Translations under genes and position numbers: made by a program
The notes under the pieces: model-generated
What the model saw: only the letters and a program-made list of their open reading frames with translations
Told to the model about the DNA's origin: nothing
Databases searched by the model: none
NCBI GenBank assembly: GCA_963536495.1
Contig: CAUTAF010000014.1
Location: 1 to 21,889, forward strand
DNA: 21,889 nucleotides
Source of the DNA: CAJPPJ01 sp963536495
Lineage (GTDB): Bacteria; Bacillota_I; Bacilli_A; RF39; UBA660
Reading direction: 5' to 3'
Shown here: positions 21,854 through 21,889 of the stretch, piece after piece
How the letters are laid out: the number at the start of each line of letters is the position of its first letter
Numbering within the stretch: the stretch's first letter is position 1

Positions 21854-21889
21854 TTAAATATATATTATGATAAAATTAAATAAGAAAAG

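Overview
The window is strongly AT-rich DNA with standard-code genes, clean AAGGAG ribosome-binding sites and TTGACA-17-TATAAT promoters. Every gene I accept lies on the minus strand, so the locus reads from right to left. Gene content (a MobA/MobL relaxase, a TnpB element, a YqaJ exonuclease, a probable DUF1874 viral ring nuclease and a Panacea/SocA-type protein) points to a mobilisable or conjugative element, or a phage-plasmid hybrid. The host is probably a low-GC anaerobe, with Fusobacteriota my best guess and low-GC Firmicutes possible. No rRNA, tRNA or CRISPR array is seen.

Layout, right to left. Positions 21.9-18.3 kb hold four single-gene units (233, 265, 262 and 214 aa), each with its own promoter/operator and terminator. 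Positions 18.2-17.6 kb hold the probable AcrIII-1 gene under two extended -10 promoters. Positions 17.6-16.96 kb hold a 176-aa-class unknown with two 18-bp palindromes 40 bp apart. Positions 16.92-16.6 kb are non-coding and full of inverted repeats, with an orphan copy of the regulon promoter. Positions 16.5-15.8 kb encode two small unknowns. Positions 15.7-15.15 kb contain three consecutive promoter-terminator units without ORFs (candidate small RNAs). Positions 15.1-11.7 kb are a three-gene operon (375 aa, 581 aa, Panacea-domain protein). Positions 11.5-5.75 kb hold another run of regulon units (233, 214, YqaJ 464, 137+259, 118+144+92 aa). Positions 5.66-4.2 kb are a TnpB-only IS200/IS605-type element with a likely omega RNA. 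Positions 4181-1 are the relaxase, which runs out of the window.

The main signal is a promoter/operator present in eleven copies. It has TTGACA, a 17-bp spacer and a -10 box (TATAAT in ten copies, TATGAT in one). The spacer is filled by the perfect 18-bp palindrome CATAATATATATATTATG, identical in every copy. Most copies also share a leader and the Shine-Dalgarno AAGGAGTGATGA, and most units end in a terminator with a GCAAGG stem. The genes fall into paralogous families (233-aa pair, 214-aa pair, 259/262/265-aa trio), so the array looks built by duplication of whole promoter-gene-terminator cassettes under one repressor, whose gene I cannot identify here. With a candidate anti-CRISPR inside the array and a relaxase at one end, a leading-region or anti-defence island is a reasonable but unproven reading.
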